64,000 nt of DNA from an uncultured Treponema sp. (GTDB taxonomy: Bacteria; Spirochaetota; Spirochaetia; Treponematales; Treponemataceae): NCBI GenBank assembly GCA_946615905.1, contig CAMOIE010000002.1, positions 62,001 through 126,000 of the forward strand, in the 5' to 3' direction. The position numbers and the translations under genes are program-made. Positions 17,406 to 27,050 of this stretch are shown one piece after another; within the stretch, counting starts at the first letter, position 1, and the number at the start of each line of letters is the position of its first letter. The notes below the pieces were generated by a model. The model made no database searches. It saw only the letters and a list, made by a program, of their open reading frames with translations, and was not told the DNA's origin.

Positions 17406-17711
17406 ATGGAATCAGAGCAAGTTTCTTCTATATGTAAGGCTCTCGGCGACGAAAACCGACTCAAAATCGTCTCGCTTTTGACGCATGGTGAGTTGTGCGC
17501 CTGTAAGATTTTGGAACAGTTCGAAATCACGCAGCCCACGCTTTCACATCACATGAAGATTTTGGAATCTTGCAGTTTGGTTTCGTCTCGAAAGGACGGC
17601 AAGTGGACATATTATTCGCTTGACTGCAAGACACTCGGGGAGTTCCGTGATTTTATCGGGGGATTGAATTGTGGGAGCACAAACGGTGAATGTGACTGTT
17701 TGCAGAACTAA
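17406..17711 (+). CDS. ArsR-family transcriptional regulator
   Basis: ALGDENRLKIVSLLTHGELCACKILEQFEITQPTLSHHMKILESCSLV. Confidence 0.9.
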   Translation: MESEQVSSICKALGDENRLKIVSLLTHGELCACKILEQFEITQPTLSHHMKILESCSLVSSRKDGKWTYYSLDCKTLGEFRDFIGGLNCGSTNGECDCLQN

Positions 17712-17729
17712 TTATAACGGAGGAAAACC

Positions 17730-18023
17730 ATGGGATGCTGTTGTTCAAATGCAGATGCAAAAACTGTTGGAGCTGCAGAAAAATACAAGACACAGAAAGG
17801 ATTTTTGATTTTGGGCGGAGGCTGCAAAAACTGCCACGCACTTATGCAAAACACAATTGACGCCCTTGCAGAAATGAACCGTGAGGAAAATGTTGAATTG
17901 GTGACGGATTTCTCTGTGATTGCGACTTTTGGCATTATGTCCACACCGGCTTTGGTTCACGACGGAAAAGTTGTAAGCTATGGCAAGGTGCTGACTAAAG
18001 AGCAGATTAAGAAATTTATTTGA
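17730..18023 (+). CDS. Small thioredoxin-fold protein, ars-operon type
   Basis: GGGCKNCHALMQNTIDAL...VIATFGIMSTPALVHDGKVVSYG. Confidence 0.8.
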   Translation: MGCCCSNADAKTVGAAEKYKTQKGFLILGGGCKNCHALMQNTIDALAEMNREENVELVTDFSVIATFGIMSTPALVHDGKVVSYGKVLTKEQIKKFI

Positions 18024-18037
18024 GATAAGGAAAACAA

Positions 18038-18676
18038 ATGCAAGATAAAAAGCTTCCCAATCCTAACGAAATCCATCCAATCCCAGACTACGCCAAGGAA
18101 ATCTACATAAAGCCGACGATTAAAAATCCAAACATCATCGTTGGTGATTTTTCCTACATTGCAGATTCCGATTTTGAAAGCCACGTGACGAACTTTTATA
18201 CGTGGAGCCGCGACAAGCTGATTATCGGAAAATTCTGCCAGATTGCGCGTGGTGTTGAGTTTGTAATGAATGACGCGAACCATCAGATGAATTGCGTGAC
18301 GACTTTCCCATTCTACACGCTTGAAGGCTGGAACATGGAGAAGCCCGCCGAATCTGATATGCATTTCAAGGGAAACACTGAGATTGGAAACGACGTTTGG
18401 ATTGGGCAGAACGCGGTGATTCTTCCCGGTGTGAAAATCGGAGACGGCGCGATTGTCGGTGCGAACAGCGTCGTCGGAAGTGATGTTGCGCCGTACACGG
18501 TTGTCGTTGGAAATCCCGCACGGACAATTCGTAAACGTTTTGACGATGAGCTGATTGGCTTGCTCTTAAAGTTCAAATGGTGGGATAAGCCGATTGAAGA
18601 AATCAACAATTTGATTTCGATTTTGACAAGCGGTGATTTGGAAAAAGTACGTGTGGAATTGAAAGCGAGGGAATAA
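18038..18676 (+). CDS. CatB/Vat-like xenobiotic O-acetyltransferase (left-handed beta helix)
   Basis: [31 protein letters not shown]...[30 protein letters not shown]...[13 protein letters not shown]. Confidence 0.85.
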   Translation: MQDKKLPNPNEIHPIPDYAKEIYIKPTIKNPNIIVGDFSYIADSDFESHVTNFYTWSRDKLIIGKFCQIARGVEFVMNDANHQMNCVTTFPFYTLEGWNMEKPAESDMHFKGNTEIGNDVWIGQNAVILPGVKIGDGAIVGANSVVGSDVAPYTVVVGNPARTIRKRFDDELIGLLLKFKWWDKPIEEINNLISILTSGDLEKVRVELKARE

Positions 18677-18680
18677 AATT

Positions 18681-19682
18681 ATGATTTGGAACTTTATTCA
18701 GAATCAAATACTCGGAATGCACTGGTTGAACTCCTTGATTGGCTCTTTGCTCTCGGCGGGCGGACTCGACACGACCAGCAGAATCGGTGGCAGCGTTCAG
18801 TTCTTTCTATACGACACAATCAAAATCACGATTCTGCTTTGCGTGCTGATTTTTGTAATCTCTTACATTCAGTCATACTTTCCGCCGGAGAGGAGCAAGA
18901 AGATTCTCGGTCGCTTCCACGGAATCGGGGCGAACTGCATTGCGGCTTTGCTCGGAACGGTTACGCCGTTTTGCTCGTGCTCGTCGATTCCGCTTTTCAT
19001 CGGCTTTACCAGTGCGGGGCTTCCGGTCGGCGTTACATTCAGTTTTTTGATTTCGTCTCCGATGGTTGATTTGGGTTCGCTCGTTCTATTGATGAGCATT
19101 TTCGGCGCCAAGGTCGCTGTCATTTACGTTGTGGCTGGCCTTGTTATCGCGGTTCTTGGCGGCACTTTGATTGAAAAGCTCGGAATGGAAAAATATGTCG
19201 AGGACTTTATTAAGAACGCGTCCGCCGTGGATATAGATTCTCCGTCTCTCACACAAAGGGAACGGCTGATTTATGCCCGCGAGCAGACCTGGCAGACATT
19301 CAAAAAAGTCTTTCCTTATATTTTGATTGGCGTTGGAATCGGCGCGGTCATCCACAACTGGATTCCTCAAGCCTGGGTTGAAACAATCCTCGGAAGCAAA
19401 AATCCGTTCAGCGTGATTCTTGCGACGGTGGTCGGCGTTCCCATGTATGCGGACATTTTCGGCACAATTCCGATTGCAGAAAGCCTCTTGGCAAAAGGTG
19501 CGATGATTGGAACGGTGTTGAGTTTTATGATGGCGGTAACGACTTTGAGCCTGCCTTCGATGATTATGCTTCGTAAGGCGGTAAAGGCAAAACTGCTCGG
19601 TGTCTTTATTGCAATTTGTACTGTGGGAATTATTTTGGTGGGGTATTTGTTTAATATGATTGCGCCGTGGGTAGTGGGGTAG
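18681..19682 (+). CDS. Permease, YraQ/ArsP-like
   Basis: ALLGTVTPFCSCSSIPLFIGFTSAGLPVGVTFSFLISSPMVDLGSLVLL; linked to ArsR and thioredoxin-like genes. Confidence 0.85.
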   Translation: MIWNFIQNQILGMHWLNSLIGSLLSAGGLDTTSRIGGSVQFFLYDTIKITILLCVLIFVISYIQSYFPPERSKKILGRFHGIGANCIAALLGTVTPFCSCSSIPLFIGFTSAGLPVGVTFSFLISSPMVDLGSLVLLMSIFGAKVAVIYVVAGLVIAVLGGTLIEKLGMEKYVEDFIKNASAVDIDSPSLTQRERLIYAREQTWQTFKKVFPYILIGVGIGAVIHNWIPQAWVETILGSKNPFSVILATVVGVPMYADIFGTIPIAESLLAKGAMIGTVLSFMMAVTTLSLPSMIMLRKAVKAKLLGVFIAICTVGIILVGYLFNMIAPWVVG

Positions 19683-19687
19683 GAAAT

Positions 19688-19809
19688 GCGCAAGGGATTG
19701 GAGCTGCACCGAAGGTGGCCACCGCAGGAAGCGTAGCGGACGAGGAGGCTGGAGCGACAGCGGAACAGCGGAAAGCCCGGTGGCCGCTTGCGGCCATGCG
19801 CCCAAAAAT
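19688..19809 (+). repeat. Variable-stem intergenic repeat family V, copy 2
   Basis: AAGGGATTGGAGC...AGCGACAGCGGAACAGCGGAAAGCCCGGTGGCCGCTTGCGGCCATGCGCCCAAAAA; starts just after the permease stop. Confidence 0.75.
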
Positions 19810-19961
19810 ATAAAAAAATCAAAAATAATCAAAATTTTTTCGTATTCAATTGCAGAAAATGCATTATCACCGCCTATATTATATATAAGGAGATGATATG
19901 AAAATTGAAGCAAAAAAAATGCGAGAATCAGATTGAGTTGAAGATTCCATAAGATGAAGGA

Positions 19962-20330
19962 ATGATAGCAAAAGTTCGGGGTATAAAGGGGAGACGGTGG
20001 AATGCGGCAAAAGAATTTCGCTGGCAGTGGCTCTTTCCACAAAAAATGCGTTGGCACGATGAAAAAACTGGCGCTGAGGGAAGATTCCACATGGACGAAA
20101 GTCTTATGCAAAGAGCAGTCTACAATGCAGTTAGCGCAAGTGTAATAAACAAGCGCGGGAGCTGCCACACGTTCCGCCATTCCTTTGCGCCCCACCTCTT
20201 GGAAAATGGATATGATATAAGGACCGTTCAAGAACTTTTGGGGCACGCTGATGTGAGCACAACGATGATTTATACCCATGTTCTAAACAAAGGAGCCGGG
20301 GCTGTGAAAAGTCCAATTGACTGGATGTGA
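19962..20330 (+). pseudogene. Integron integrase (IntI-type tyrosine recombinase), C-terminal fragment
   Basis: [37 protein letters not shown]...[44 protein letters not shown]; catalytic core-N and most of the protein missing. Confidence 0.85.
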
Positions 20331-20547
20331 GGAGGTTGAAGACTCCTAACTGACAGACAAGAATACTGTGTCTTATAAGGAGCAGTATAAGACAATACGG
20401 CTTTTGTGCTATTTTGTTGTTATAAAGGGATTTAGCTCTGTTTATCATGCGGATTTATGCTGACAAAGATTTTAATTTTAATAATTTTACAAGGAATGGT
20501 ATAATAGGAGTTATTGTGACACCGCCTATGCGGCGACACTTTGAAAT

Positions 20548-21012
20548 ATGAATGGAAAAATAGAAATAAAGACAACTACAAAAGAAGATATTGAAACATT
20601 AATGAATATCCGCCTTGAAATGCTAAGAATTGTAAACTGCATGAAGGATGGTGAAAACTTTTCAGAAGAACTAATTCAATCAGCAAGAAAATATTTTTTG
20701 AACGGAGAGCAAACAACCGTTTTAGCCTTAGATAATGAGAAAGCAATTGGCTGTGCTTCAATTTCATACATTACAATTATGCCGACTTTTGACCATCCAA
20801 ATGGAAAACGTGCACATCTGATGAATGTCTATACAAATAAAGCATACCGCAAGCGAGGAATCGCTACGAAAATGATTCAAATTCTAATCGACGAAGCAAA
20901 AAAGAAGGGGTGTACAGAAATCACCCTTGATGCAACAGATATGGGGAGACCTCTTTATAAAAAAGTTGGGTTTTCAGAAAACCGCGAGGGGATGAATCTC
21001 CAATTAAGATAA
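20548..21012 (+). CDS. GNAT family N-acetyltransferase
   Basis: AHLMNVYTNKAYRKRGIATKMIQILIDEAKKKGCTEITLDATDMGRPLYKKVGF. Confidence 0.88.
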   Translation: MNGKIEIKTTTKEDIETLMNIRLEMLRIVNCMKDGENFSEELIQSARKYFLNGEQTTVLALDNEKAIGCASISYITIMPTFDHPNGKRAHLMNVYTNKAYRKRGIATKMIQILIDEAKKKGCTEITLDATDMGRPLYKKVGFSENREGMNLQLR

Positions 21013-21050
21013 CTATTGACAATACTTCTGTTTTGCGTTAGTATATAATT

Positions 21051-21329
21051 ATGATAAAGTCATTCCAAGACGAAGAAACAAAAAAGGTTTTTGACGGCTA
21101 CCGTTCACTGAAAATTGACCAGTCAATTCTGAATGTTGCCCGCCGAAAATTGCGAATGATAAATGCTGCAAAAGTCGTGGAAGATTTACGTGTGCCGCCG
21201 GGAAACCGGCTTGAAAAATTGCTGGGAGATTTGGAAAGTTCTTTCAGCATTAGAATCAATGACCAGTGGAGAATTATTTTTGACTGGAAGGACGGTGCAG
21301 AAAATGTCAGAATCGCAGACTATCACTAA
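21051..21329 (+). CDS. higB: HigB-like (RelE superfamily) toxin
   Basis: MIKSFQDEETKKVFDG...RKLRMINAAKVVEDLRVPPGNRLEKLLGDLESSFSIRINDQWRIIFDW. Confidence 0.88.
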   Translation: MIKSFQDEETKKVFDGYRSLKIDQSILNVARRKLRMINAAKVVEDLRVPPGNRLEKLLGDLESSFSIRINDQWRIIFDWKDGAENVRIADYH

Positions 21330-21627
21330 CGACAGATTGCCAAATATTCATCCTGGAGAAATTTTAAAAGAAGAATTTCTTGACCCGATGAATATTTCAG
21401 CGTACAGGCTCGCAAAAGAAACGAACATTCCACAGACAAGAATTTCAGAAATAATTCATGGGAAAAGAAGTGTTACAGCGGACACTGCAATCCGCTTTTC
21501 AAGATTCTTTGGAACAAGCCCGGAATTTTGGCTTAATCTGCAAAACTCATATGATTTGGAAGAAGAAGAATTTAATCACGAAAAAGAATTTGAAATGATT
21601 CAGCAGTATGCATTTGTTTATGCATAG
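21304..21627 (+). CDS. higA: HigA-like antitoxin
   Basis: LPNIHPGEILKEEFLDPMNISAYRLAKETNIPQTRISEIIHGKRSVTADTAIRFSRFFGTSPEFWLNLQ; start overlaps higB. Confidence 0.88.
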   Translation: MSESQTITNDRLPNIHPGEILKEEFLDPMNISAYRLAKETNIPQTRISEIIHGKRSVTADTAIRFSRFFGTSPEFWLNLQNSYDLEEEEFNHEKEFEMIQQYAFVYA

Positions 21628-21696
21628 TGCGCGAGAGCGCACAGGAAAATAATTACCTTGAACGCAAACGGCACGCAGGTGACGTATGCGTAAACA

Positions 21697-21831
21697 CATA
21701 TAACTCAGTTTTCGTGCGGACATTTTGCTTTGTCACGTTTTTTGCTAGTCGTTTCGCTCCTCCACGCAAAAACCGCACCAATTTTGCCTGAGGGCAAAAC
21801 CGCAAAACGCAGCACAAAACAACGTTATATG
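21697..21831 (+). other. attC-like integron recombination site
   Basis: CATATAACTCAGTTTTCGTGC...GCAGCACAAAACAACGTTATATG, imperfect palindrome with matching ends between two cassette-like genes. Confidence 0.65.
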
Positions 21832-21876
21832 GATGTCGCCTATGCGGCGACACGAAAAAAAATGAGGAAGAAGTAA

Positions 21877-22740
21877 ATGAAAAAGTTCATTATTTTTATA
21901 TTAATATTACTTAGCACATTAAGCACATATGCACGAGACTTTCAAAAAGAATTTGTTGATTCTTTCAAGAAATCAGATTATGAAACAGTAAAAAGCATTC
22001 TTACAGATTGGGAAAAAGAAGATTCTAAAAATCCGGAAATGATGATTGCCTGGTTTAATTATTATTTGAACAGAAGCGCAGTAGAACATCCAACCATGGG
22101 AAAAATGAAAGACGGCCGTTACGGAATGTATTCGTGGATGGAATACAGTCAAGATGATGTTAAAACCGGGATTTCATATCTTGACAAAGCATTAAAATCC
22201 TATCCGAATAGACTTGATATTCACTTAGGAAAAGCCTCTTCTTTAATTAAATCTGAAAATTATAAACAAGCCGTTGATTCAATTATAAATACAATAAAAA
22301 TTTCAAAAAAGAATAAAAACAAATGGTTTTGGACAAACAATCAATTCATGGGTGAAGACGGTAAAAATGTTTTACTTTCAAGTTTACAAGATTATTGTCA
22401 ACAGATTTTTTATGATTTCGACACAACTAAAGATTCATATAAACTTTTGGTTGAAACAATAAATAAAGAGTATCCTAATGAAATAGTATTTTTAAACTAT
22501 GAAAGCCTATATTATTCACGCACCGGTGATAATAAAAAAGCCATTGAAATCCTAAAAAAAGCTTATGAACTGGATAAAACCGATTACATTATCATTGGAA
22601 ATATTGCTTATGATTATGAACTTATGGAAAATTATCAAGAAGCAAAACAATGGTATGAAATGCTTTTAGAAATAGATAATCCAGAAGCAAAAGAATACGG
22701 ACAGCGTGGTCTTGATATAATTAAAGATAAATTAAAATAA
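21877..22740 (+). CDS. TPR-containing exported protein (cassette-like)
   Basis: Signal peptide; SRTGDNKKAIEILKKAYELDKTDYIIIGNIAYDYELMENYQEAKQWYEMLL. Confidence 0.7.
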   Translation: MKKFIIFILILLSTLSTYARDFQKEFVDSFKKSDYETVKSILTDWEKEDSKNPEMMIAWFNYYLNRSAVEHPTMGKMKDGRYGMYSWMEYSQDDVKTGISYLDKALKSYPNRLDIHLGKASSLIKSENYKQAVDSIINTIKISKKNKNKWFWTNNQFMGEDGKNVLLSSLQDYCQQIFYDFDTTKDSYKLLVETINKEYPNEIVFLNYESLYYSRTGDNKKAIEILKKAYELDKTDYIIIGNIAYDYELMENYQEAKQWYEMLLEIDNPEAKEYGQRGLDIIKDKLK

Positions 22741-22742
22741 CT

Positions 22743-22840
22743 CATATAACTCAGTTTTCGTGCGGACACGCCCCGCCGTGAGCGGCGGCCGGCTATGCGC
22801 ACCTGCTCTTGACGGAGAAGAAACTTCAGAAAGTTTAAAC
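22743..22840 (+). other. Partial attC-like site (left half)
   Basis: CATATAACTCAGTTTTCGTGCGGACA repeats 21697 left half exactly; no matching GTTATATG right half seen. Confidence 0.5.
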
Positions 22841-22875
22841 AACCTGTAAACAATTAAAAAATACAGGGGTATTTC

Positions 22876-23115
22876 ATGGTAATAGGATTTATCATCTTTT
22901 GTATAATAATTTGTTTGATAGTATCAGCGGTAACAAGAAAAGATGCTAGCAAATCTGGAGGCACAAACATAAACAGTGTTCCAAAGAAAACAGCAATTTC
23001 TATAGTCGGGGGAATTAATCATTTTTCCGCAGAAAATTTTGGTCAAAAAAAACTTAAATTTTGGCTACAGAAAGCATTGATATACACTCCTTATCATGGT
23101 ATAATTTGTCCATAA
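22876..23115 (+). CDS. Small membrane-anchored hypothetical protein
   Basis: N-terminal TM segment, 79 aa; no family recognised. Confidence 0.4.
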   Translation: MVIGFIIFCIIICLIVSAVTRKDASKSGGTNINSVPKKTAISIVGGINHFSAENFGQKKLKFWLQKALIYTPYHGIICP

Positions 23116-23130
23116 TAAGGAGTTGTTTTT

Positions 23131-23391
23131 ATGCCTTGTATAGTGCCGATAAAGGACTTGAAAAATACAAATCAAATCTCAGAATTGTGTCATGAAAGAC
23201 GGGAACCTATTTTCATTACCAAAAATGGCTATGGAGATATGGTTTTAATGAGCATGGAAACCTACGAAAGAAATAATTATATGCGAGACATCTATGCAAA
23301 ACTTGATGCCGCCGAAGATGATTTGAAAAACAACCGCTTTACTGATTCCGACTCTTTTATGGCCAAATTAGACGAAAAGTATGGCGTATAA
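23131..23391 (+). CDS. Phd/YefM-like antitoxin
   Basis: IVPIKDLKNTNQISELCHERREPIFITKNGYGDMVLMSMETYER; overlaps downstream toxin gene. Confidence 0.88.
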   Translation: MPCIVPIKDLKNTNQISELCHERREPIFITKNGYGDMVLMSMETYERNNYMRDIYAKLDAAEDDLKNNRFTDSDSFMAKLDEKYGV

Positions 23392-23692
23392 AATCAATAT
23401 CACATCTCTTGCCCAAGCAGATTTGGAAGAAGACCTCGATTATATTGCAAATACTCTCCACAATAAAAAAGCTGCTTTAGGACTGAAAAACGCATTCAAA
23501 GAATGTTTTGAATTCTTGAAGACAAGTCCAAGAATGTACCCAGAATGTCAGGACGCACGACTAGCAAGAGAAGGATACAGAAAAGCAATCGTAAAAAATT
23601 ATATTGGTCTTTATAAAGTAGACGATGATAAAAAAGTTGTAAATATAATGAGAATCGTCTACGGAAGAATGGATTACACAAAATTGGTATAG
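23381..23692 (+). CDS. ParE/RelE-like toxin
   Basis: YKINITSLAQADLEEDLDYIANTLHNKKAALGLKNAF...VKNYIGLYKVDDDKKVVNIMRIVYGRMDY. Confidence 0.88.
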   Translation: MAYKINITSLAQADLEEDLDYIANTLHNKKAALGLKNAFKECFEFLKTSPRMYPECQDARLAREGYRKAIVKNYIGLYKVDDDKKVVNIMRIVYGRMDYTKLV

Positions 23693-23747
23693 AAGGCTAG
23701 TTGGCTGAGTTGACTATTTTCTACACTCAACATAATAAAATCTAAAT

Positions 23748-24074
23748 TTACTGATTCTTCAATAAAATAGAAGAAATTTCTATCAGCGTCTTTTTGCCCT
23801 GCGGACTGAGGGCATTGAATGATTTTTTAAATTCAGCGGAAAGGTATGCGGACGAATTCGTAGATGCCCCTGTTATCAATTCCGAAATGTCAGTACCAAG
23901 ATAATCAGAAATCGCTGATAACGTTTCAAGATTCACCTTCGTTATGCCACGTTCAATCTGACTTACATATCCAACGGTTACGGAAAGGGCTTCTGCCATA
24001 TTTTCCTGCGTTTTCTTCAGCGCCTTGCGCTTGTTCTGAATTCTCTGCCCGATTGAAGTATAGTCTATAGCCAT
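23748..24074 (-). CDS. XRE-family helix-turn-helix regulator
   Basis: GQRIQNKRKALKKTQENMAEALSVTVGYVSQIERGITKVNLETLSAISDYL. Confidence 0.85.
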   Translation of the reverse strand: MAIDYTSIGQRIQNKRKALKKTQENMAEALSVTVGYVSQIERGITKVNLETLSAISDYLGTDISELITGASTNSSAYLSAEFKKSFNALSPQGKKTLIEISSILLKNQ

Positions 24075-24176
24075 TTGCGTTATTTTCTTAGTAATAACTA
24101 AAATTTTACAGACAGTAATGACTAAAGTTTTAGTTTAAACTAGAATATCTACAGTATTTCTCTTGGAGATACAATC

Positions 24177-25301
24177 ATGAAATCTGCGCAAAACAAATTC
24201 GACATCACTTTTATATTTTTATTCTTATTTCTCCTCATCATTCCTTGTCTGAAGATTGATTTTTCATCGACACTCTCGGAAAAGGAAAATCGGACGTTGG
24301 CAGAATACGAGCATCTGTTTGTAAACGGAAAAATCAATCTGAACTACAGTAAGGCGTTTGAAAGTTGGTTCAATGATAGATTTTTCTGCAGAAACCTTCT
24401 TTTAGCTATCAATCAGAAATTAAAACTGACGTCTTCTTCATCTGCAAAGTCTCACAATGAATTGGTTTTAAAAGGAAAAGACGGTTGGTATTTTTATCGT
24501 GGCGACAAATCAGAAGCAAATTATATGAACAAGTCTGTTTTCACCGATGAGCAAATGCAGTCAATCTTAAAATACCTGACTGACATAGAAGCGTGGTGCA
24601 AAGAGCACGGAAAGTCTTTCATTTTCTTTATCGCCCCAGACAAGAACAAAATCTACGGAGAATTCTACCCGGACATTATCAAAAAAGCACGTCCAGATTC
24701 AGAATCAAGAACACGGAAATTCATTCAGTATGCAAAGGAAAATGGCTTTTCTGTGATTTATCCGCTTGATAAACTTTTGTTGGAAAAAGAAAGCGGCAAT
24801 TTATTGTATTACAAAAACGACACCCATTGGGATGACTACGGAGCATACATCGGCTACAAGGAAGTTGAAAAAGTTCTTTCTGCAGAATGCGGCATAGTTC
24901 CTTTGACGGTAGACAAGTGGGAAAATCGGTTTCATGAAACCGGTGACTTGAACAATCTTTGGCCAGAGGGAACTGTTTCGGACACAGAAAGCCTTTACCC
25001 ATATTCGATTTTTGACTCAAAATATCAAGTTTCACCCGAAAATCCAGCAAACGAGAGAGACGGATATTTTACAAGTTGTGCTGGCAAGGAACTAAAAGCC
25101 ATCGTGTTCCGAGATTCTTTTTGCACTGCCCTCAAACAATACATTTCAAATGATTTTTCCGAAGTTCAATATCACTGGCGAAGAAATGTTCAAAAATCAG
25201 ATTTGAAAAATCTTGAAGAAAACGCGGATGTAGTCATTTTTGAAATTGTAGAGAGATATTTGCCAGAGTTGGCAAGACTTAATTTTCCTGTTTCTGAATA
25301 G
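24177..25301 (+). CDS. AlgJ/AlgX-like (DHHW/SGNH) O-acetylation protein
   Basis: ENRTLAEYEHLF...GKDGWYFYRGDKSE...YYKNDTHWDDYGAYIGYKEV...AIVFRDSFCTAL. Confidence 0.8.
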   Translation: MKSAQNKFDITFIFLFLFLLIIPCLKIDFSSTLSEKENRTLAEYEHLFVNGKINLNYSKAFESWFNDRFFCRNLLLAINQKLKLTSSSSAKSHNELVLKGKDGWYFYRGDKSEANYMNKSVFTDEQMQSILKYLTDIEAWCKEHGKSFIFFIAPDKNKIYGEFYPDIIKKARPDSESRTRKFIQYAKENGFSVIYPLDKLLLEKESGNLLYYKNDTHWDDYGAYIGYKEVEKVLSAECGIVPLTVDKWENRFHETGDLNNLWPEGTVSDTESLYPYSIFDSKYQVSPENPANERDGYFTSCAGKELKAIVFRDSFCTALKQYISNDFSEVQYHWRRNVQKSDLKNLEENADVVIFEIVERYLPELARLNFPVSE

Positions 25302-25309
25302 GTGTAAAA

Positions 25310-26746
25310 ATGGTATTTTCGTCTTTAACATTTATTTATGTGTTTTTGCCATTGACTTTGCTTTGCTATTATCTTTCCCCTGTAAAAGCAAAAAATTATG
25401 TACTTTTGTTTTTTAGTTTCTGTTTTTATGCTTGGGGTGAGCCAAAGGCATTTTTTGTTATGCTTGCCGTTATTTTGCTTAATTATTGTTTTTCGCTTTT
25501 TATTTCAAGATTTGATGACAATCGTACTGCCAGAACAATGCTTTTGGCTCTTGATTTGATAGGAAATTTGGGAATTCTCTTCTATTTCAAGTACATTGAT
25601 TTTACGATAAAAACATTTAATCATTTTTTTAATAGAGATATTGGTCTGCTAAATATTGCTCTTCCAATCGGCATTTCGTTTTTTATCTTTCAGGCTCTTT
25701 CGTATACGATTGATGTATTCAGAAAAGACTGTGAGGTTCAAAAAAATCCTTTTAAACTTGCCCTCTATATAAGCCTTTTTCCGCAGTTGATAGCGGGACC
25801 GATTGTAAAGTATCACGACATTGAACTTCAAATTGACAACAGGCACATTGGCATAAGTGATTTTTCAGCTGGAATCAGACGCTTTATTTTAGGACTTGGT
25901 AAGAAAGTTCTGATTGCGAATATTTGTGCAAGCGTAGTTGATGATGTTTTTTCTTCGTTTTTAGAGGTAAACTCTCTGACGCTATGGGTTGGAGCGTTGG
26001 CATATTCTTTGCAGATTTATTATGATTTTTCGGGTTACTCGGATATGGCGATTGGGCTTGGAAAAATGTTTGGTTTTACCTTCCTTGAAAACTTTAACTA
26101 TCCATATATTTCGTCATCGATTACAGAATTCTGGAGACGGTGGCACATATCGCTTTCCACTTGGTTCAAAGAATATGTCTACATTCCACTTGGTGGAAAT
26201 CGCTGTTCAAAAGTGCGAAATCTTTTTAACATCTTTGTAGTGTTTTTGCTGACTGGAATCTGGCACGGAGCGGCATGGGTCTTTATTCTCTGGGGCTTGT
26301 GGCACGGATTTTTCAATATGTTTGAAAAAGTGACAGGTCTGAATAAGGTTGGTAAGGACAATAAAAATGTTTGTATAAAAATAATAATGCATATTTACAC
26401 GATTGTAGCAGTTTTCTTTGGGTGGATAATTTTCCGGTCTGTAAGTGTAAAAAGTGCTGTGAAATATATTCTTGCGATGTTCAATTTGTACGAAACAATC
26501 GAAGTTTACTCGCTTGCTTATTTTGTTTCAACAAATAGTATTCTTGTGATTCTTGTAGGAATACTTTTTTCAATGCCAATATTCAAACTTTTGCAGGAAA
26601 AAGTTTCTTGGCTTAAAAACCAGGGAAGAGGTGCCTTTGTTTTGGTGAATGTTTTGGAAATAATTTTCTATCTTGGAATCTTTGTTTTGTGTGCTGCCTT
26701 GCTTGCTGGAAATACTTACAATCCCTTTATATACTTTAGGTTTTAG
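25310..26746 (+). CDS. MBOAT family O-acyltransferase (AlgI-like)
   Basis: GISFFIFQALSYTIDVFRKD, FPQLIAGPIVKYHDI, SSITEFWRRWHISLSTWFKEYVYIPLGGNR, GIWHGAAWVFILWGLWHG. Confidence 0.92.
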   Translation: MVFSSLTFIYVFLPLTLLCYYLSPVKAKNYVLLFFSFCFYAWGEPKAFFVMLAVILLNYCFSLFISRFDDNRTARTMLLALDLIGNLGILFYFKYIDFTIKTFNHFFNRDIGLLNIALPIGISFFIFQALSYTIDVFRKDCEVQKNPFKLALYISLFPQLIAGPIVKYHDIELQIDNRHIGISDFSAGIRRFILGLGKKVLIANICASVVDDVFSSFLEVNSLTLWVGALAYSLQIYYDFSGYSDMAIGLGKMFGFTFLENFNYPYISSSITEFWRRWHISLSTWFKEYVYIPLGGNRCSKVRNLFNIFVVFLLTGIWHGAAWVFILWGLWHGFFNMFEKVTGLNKVGKDNKNVCIKIIMHIYTIVAVFFGWIIFRSVSVKSAVKYILAMFNLYETIEVYSLAYFVSTNSILVILVGILFSMPIFKLLQEKVSWLKNQGRGAFVLVNVLEIIFYLGIFVLCAALLAGNTYNPFIYFRF

Positions 26747-26892
26747 GGCTTAGTCTTCATTTTTTTCTTCGGTTTTCATTTGTTACCGAGTGGAGTTTGG
26801 ACCTTGCTTGTCGAAAATACTTATTACGAAAATCGCAAGGTAGCGAAAGTGACAGCCACATTGCTATTTGTGACACGGAATATCTGCCCCGC

Positions 26893-27050
26893 CTCCGTGC
26901 GGGGTAAACGGAGCGAGGCTAGGGCATGGCTGGAACAAAAAATCCTTCCTTGGATTTTTTTGTTCCTACGAGAAAATTCTGTTCACCTGAAGGCAAACAG
27001 AATTTTCTCTCTTTATTGCTGCCCCCCGCCACAGGCGGGGAAGCCCCCAG
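26893..27050. repeat. Tandem set of four unrelated hairpins
   Basis: CCCCGC/GCGGGG; GGAACAAAAAATCC/GGATTTTTTTGTTCC; AGAAAATTCTGTT/AACAGAATTTTCT; CCCCGC/GGCGGGG, ending at the ADH stop codon. Confidence 0.75.

Noticed and set aside
19086-20279. 397-aa minus-strand ORF
   Set aside because: Spans antisense of the permease, a family V repeat and the integrase fragment; no coding signature.
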